Shown here piece after piece: positions 5,597-6,551 of a DNA stretch of 6,551 nucleotides. Position 1 is the stretch's first letter. Each line of letters begins with the position of its first letter. The position numbers were made by a program, and so were the translations under genes. The stretch is from Marinilabiliaceae bacterium UBA5213 (GTDB lineage Bacteria; Bacteroidota; Bacteroidia; Bacteroidales; Marinilabiliaceae), in contig DHVH01000128.1 in the NCBI GenBank assembly GCA_002412555.1, positions 1 through 6,551 of the forward strand, given 5' to 3'. The notes beneath the pieces were generated by a model, which did no database searches, was not told where the DNA came from, and saw only the letters and a program-made list of their open reading frames with translations.

Positions 5597-6551
5597 ATGA
5601 ATACAAAAATAATTATAGCATTGATGGCAATCGCCACATTAATATCGTGCAACACAAAAAACAAAACAGCCGGAGAAGGCGAAGAACACGAAGAACATAG
5701 CCCCGAAGGCATTGTGATATTAAATAAAAACCAACGGGAAGCCCTGAAATTAAAATTGGGGTCTTTTCAAATGCGCAACCTAACCACGGTAGTAAAGTCA
5801 AACGGGCAACTCGAAGTACCTCCTGCAAACAGCGCCGATATTACAGCTGTTATTGGCGGGAATGTAAAAGAGATAAAAGTATTCCATGGCGACCGGGTAA
5901 GCAAGGGTCAATTATTGGCAGTACTTGAACATCCGGATTACATTGCCTTACAGGAAAGTTTTGCCGAAGTTGCCAACAGGCTTGAATTTCTGGAACAGGA
6001 ATTTGAACGCCAAAAAGAATTGTTTGAAAACAATGTTGGTGCAGGCCGAGACTTCCAACAGGCAAAAGCGGAATACAATACGGCAAAAGCAAAATACGAA
6101 GGATTAAAATCACGCCTGCAATTGCTGAATCTTTCGCCCGATAAAATTATGCAGGGCAATATTTCAAATACCATAAACATTAATTCACCAATAAACGGTT
6201 TTGTAAATGAAGTTAATATAAAAGTAGGCTCTTATGTTGATGCAAAAGACATACTCCTTGAAATAACCGACAATAGTGCAATCCATGCCGATTTTATGGT
6301 TTATGAAAAAGATGTGCATCTGGTAAAAGAAGGCCAAAAAGTGCATTTCACGGTTTCAAACCGTCCGGGAGAAGAGTTAACAGCAACCGTTTTTGCAATT
6401 GGAAAAGAGTTTGAGGCCAATTCGAGGGCAGTTCATATCCATGCAAAAATTAATGAAAAAGTTTCGGGGCTTATCCCGGGAATGTATATTTCTGGCCATT
6501 TGCATACCGATGAAAAATATACCCGTGCTCTGCCCAATGATGCTATTGTTA
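5597..6551 (+). CDS. HME-RND periplasmic adaptor lipoprotein (CusB/CzcB-like), 3' end cut off
   Basis: The visible 318 residues are the N-terminal part of a membrane-fusion protein, which bridges the RND pump and the outer-membrane channel. A lipoprotein signal peptide ends in LIS-C with C18 as the acylated residue. A Glu/His-rich segment (27-37, with H31 and H34) follows and may bind metal. Residues about 80-115 form the first lipoyl-like half-motif (GGNVKEIKVFHGDRVSKGQL). Residues about 118-180 form an alpha-helical coiled-coil hairpin, and the second lipoyl half follows (196-224, SPINGFVNEV). The beta-barrel domain spans about 225-303 and includes the family signature GMYISG near 295. Family members are usually about 400 residues, so the membrane-proximal domain, roughly 80-100 residues, lies beyond the window. 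The start lies 19 bases after the pump's stop, with no terminator between, so the two are almost certainly co-transcribed. No Shine-Dalgarno is seen. The domain order is clear; only metal specificity is uncertain. Confidence 0.92.
   Translation, partial: MNTKIIIALMAIATLISCNTKNKTAGEGEEHEEHSPEGIVILNKNQREALKLKLGSFQMRNLTTVVKSNGQLEVPPANSADITAVIGGNVKEIKVFHGDRVSKGQLLAVLEHPDYIALQESFAEVANRLEFLEQEFERQKELFENNVGAGRDFQQAKAEYNTAKAKYEGLKSRLQLLNLSPDKIMQGNISNTININSPINGFVNEVNIKVGSYVDAKDILLEITDNSAIHADFMVYEKDVHLVKEGQKVHFTVSNRPGEELTATVFAIGKEFEANSRAVHIHAKINEKVSGLIPGMYISGHLHTDEKYTRALPNDAIV

Overview
The window looks like a chromosomal or mobile-element segment from a member of the Bacteroidota. Three things point there: promoter-like TTTG/TAnnTTTG boxes upstream of the genes, A-rich translation starts without Shine-Dalgarno sequences, and a heavy-metal RND pump fused to its own outer-membrane channel domain, an arrangement I know from this phylum. 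I cannot assign a genus.

Layout, all genes on the + strand. Positions 1-377 hold no convincing gene. They contain two promoter-like sequences, homopolymer tracts and a nested inverted repeat. Positions 378-791 encode a Fur-family regulator rich in cysteine and histidine. Immediately after its stop lies a perfect 15-bp palindrome, TGCAAC-TCG-GTTGCA, inside the promoter of the next gene. Positions 862-1164 encode a small exported cysteine-rich protein of the DUF6660 type. Positions 1237-5577 encode a 1446-residue inner-membrane RND metal pump of the CusA/CzcA family with a C-terminal TolC-like domain. Nineteen bases later, 5597-6551 encode the N-terminal 318 residues of the lipoprotein membrane-fusion (adaptor) subunit, cut by the window edge.

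The parts form one system. The pump is a proton-driven antiporter that takes metal ions from the periplasm or inner membrane, the adaptor connects pump and channel, and the fused TolC-like domain provides the exit through the outer membrane. Proton-relay residues (D400, D406, E413) and the loss of all three CusA-type metal-binding methionines argue for divalent ions (Zn/Co/Cd class) rather than Cu(I)/Ag(I). The small Cys-rich protein may handle metal in the periplasm. The Fur-family protein is the obvious candidate regulator of the operon, probably through the palindrome.

The pump, adaptor and regulator families are known. The least understood parts are the wiring of a Fur-type sensor to an efflux operon, the thiol-rich sensor site, the small Cys-rich protein, and the processing of the internal signal-peptide-like segment in the fused pump. 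I did not find a wholly new system.
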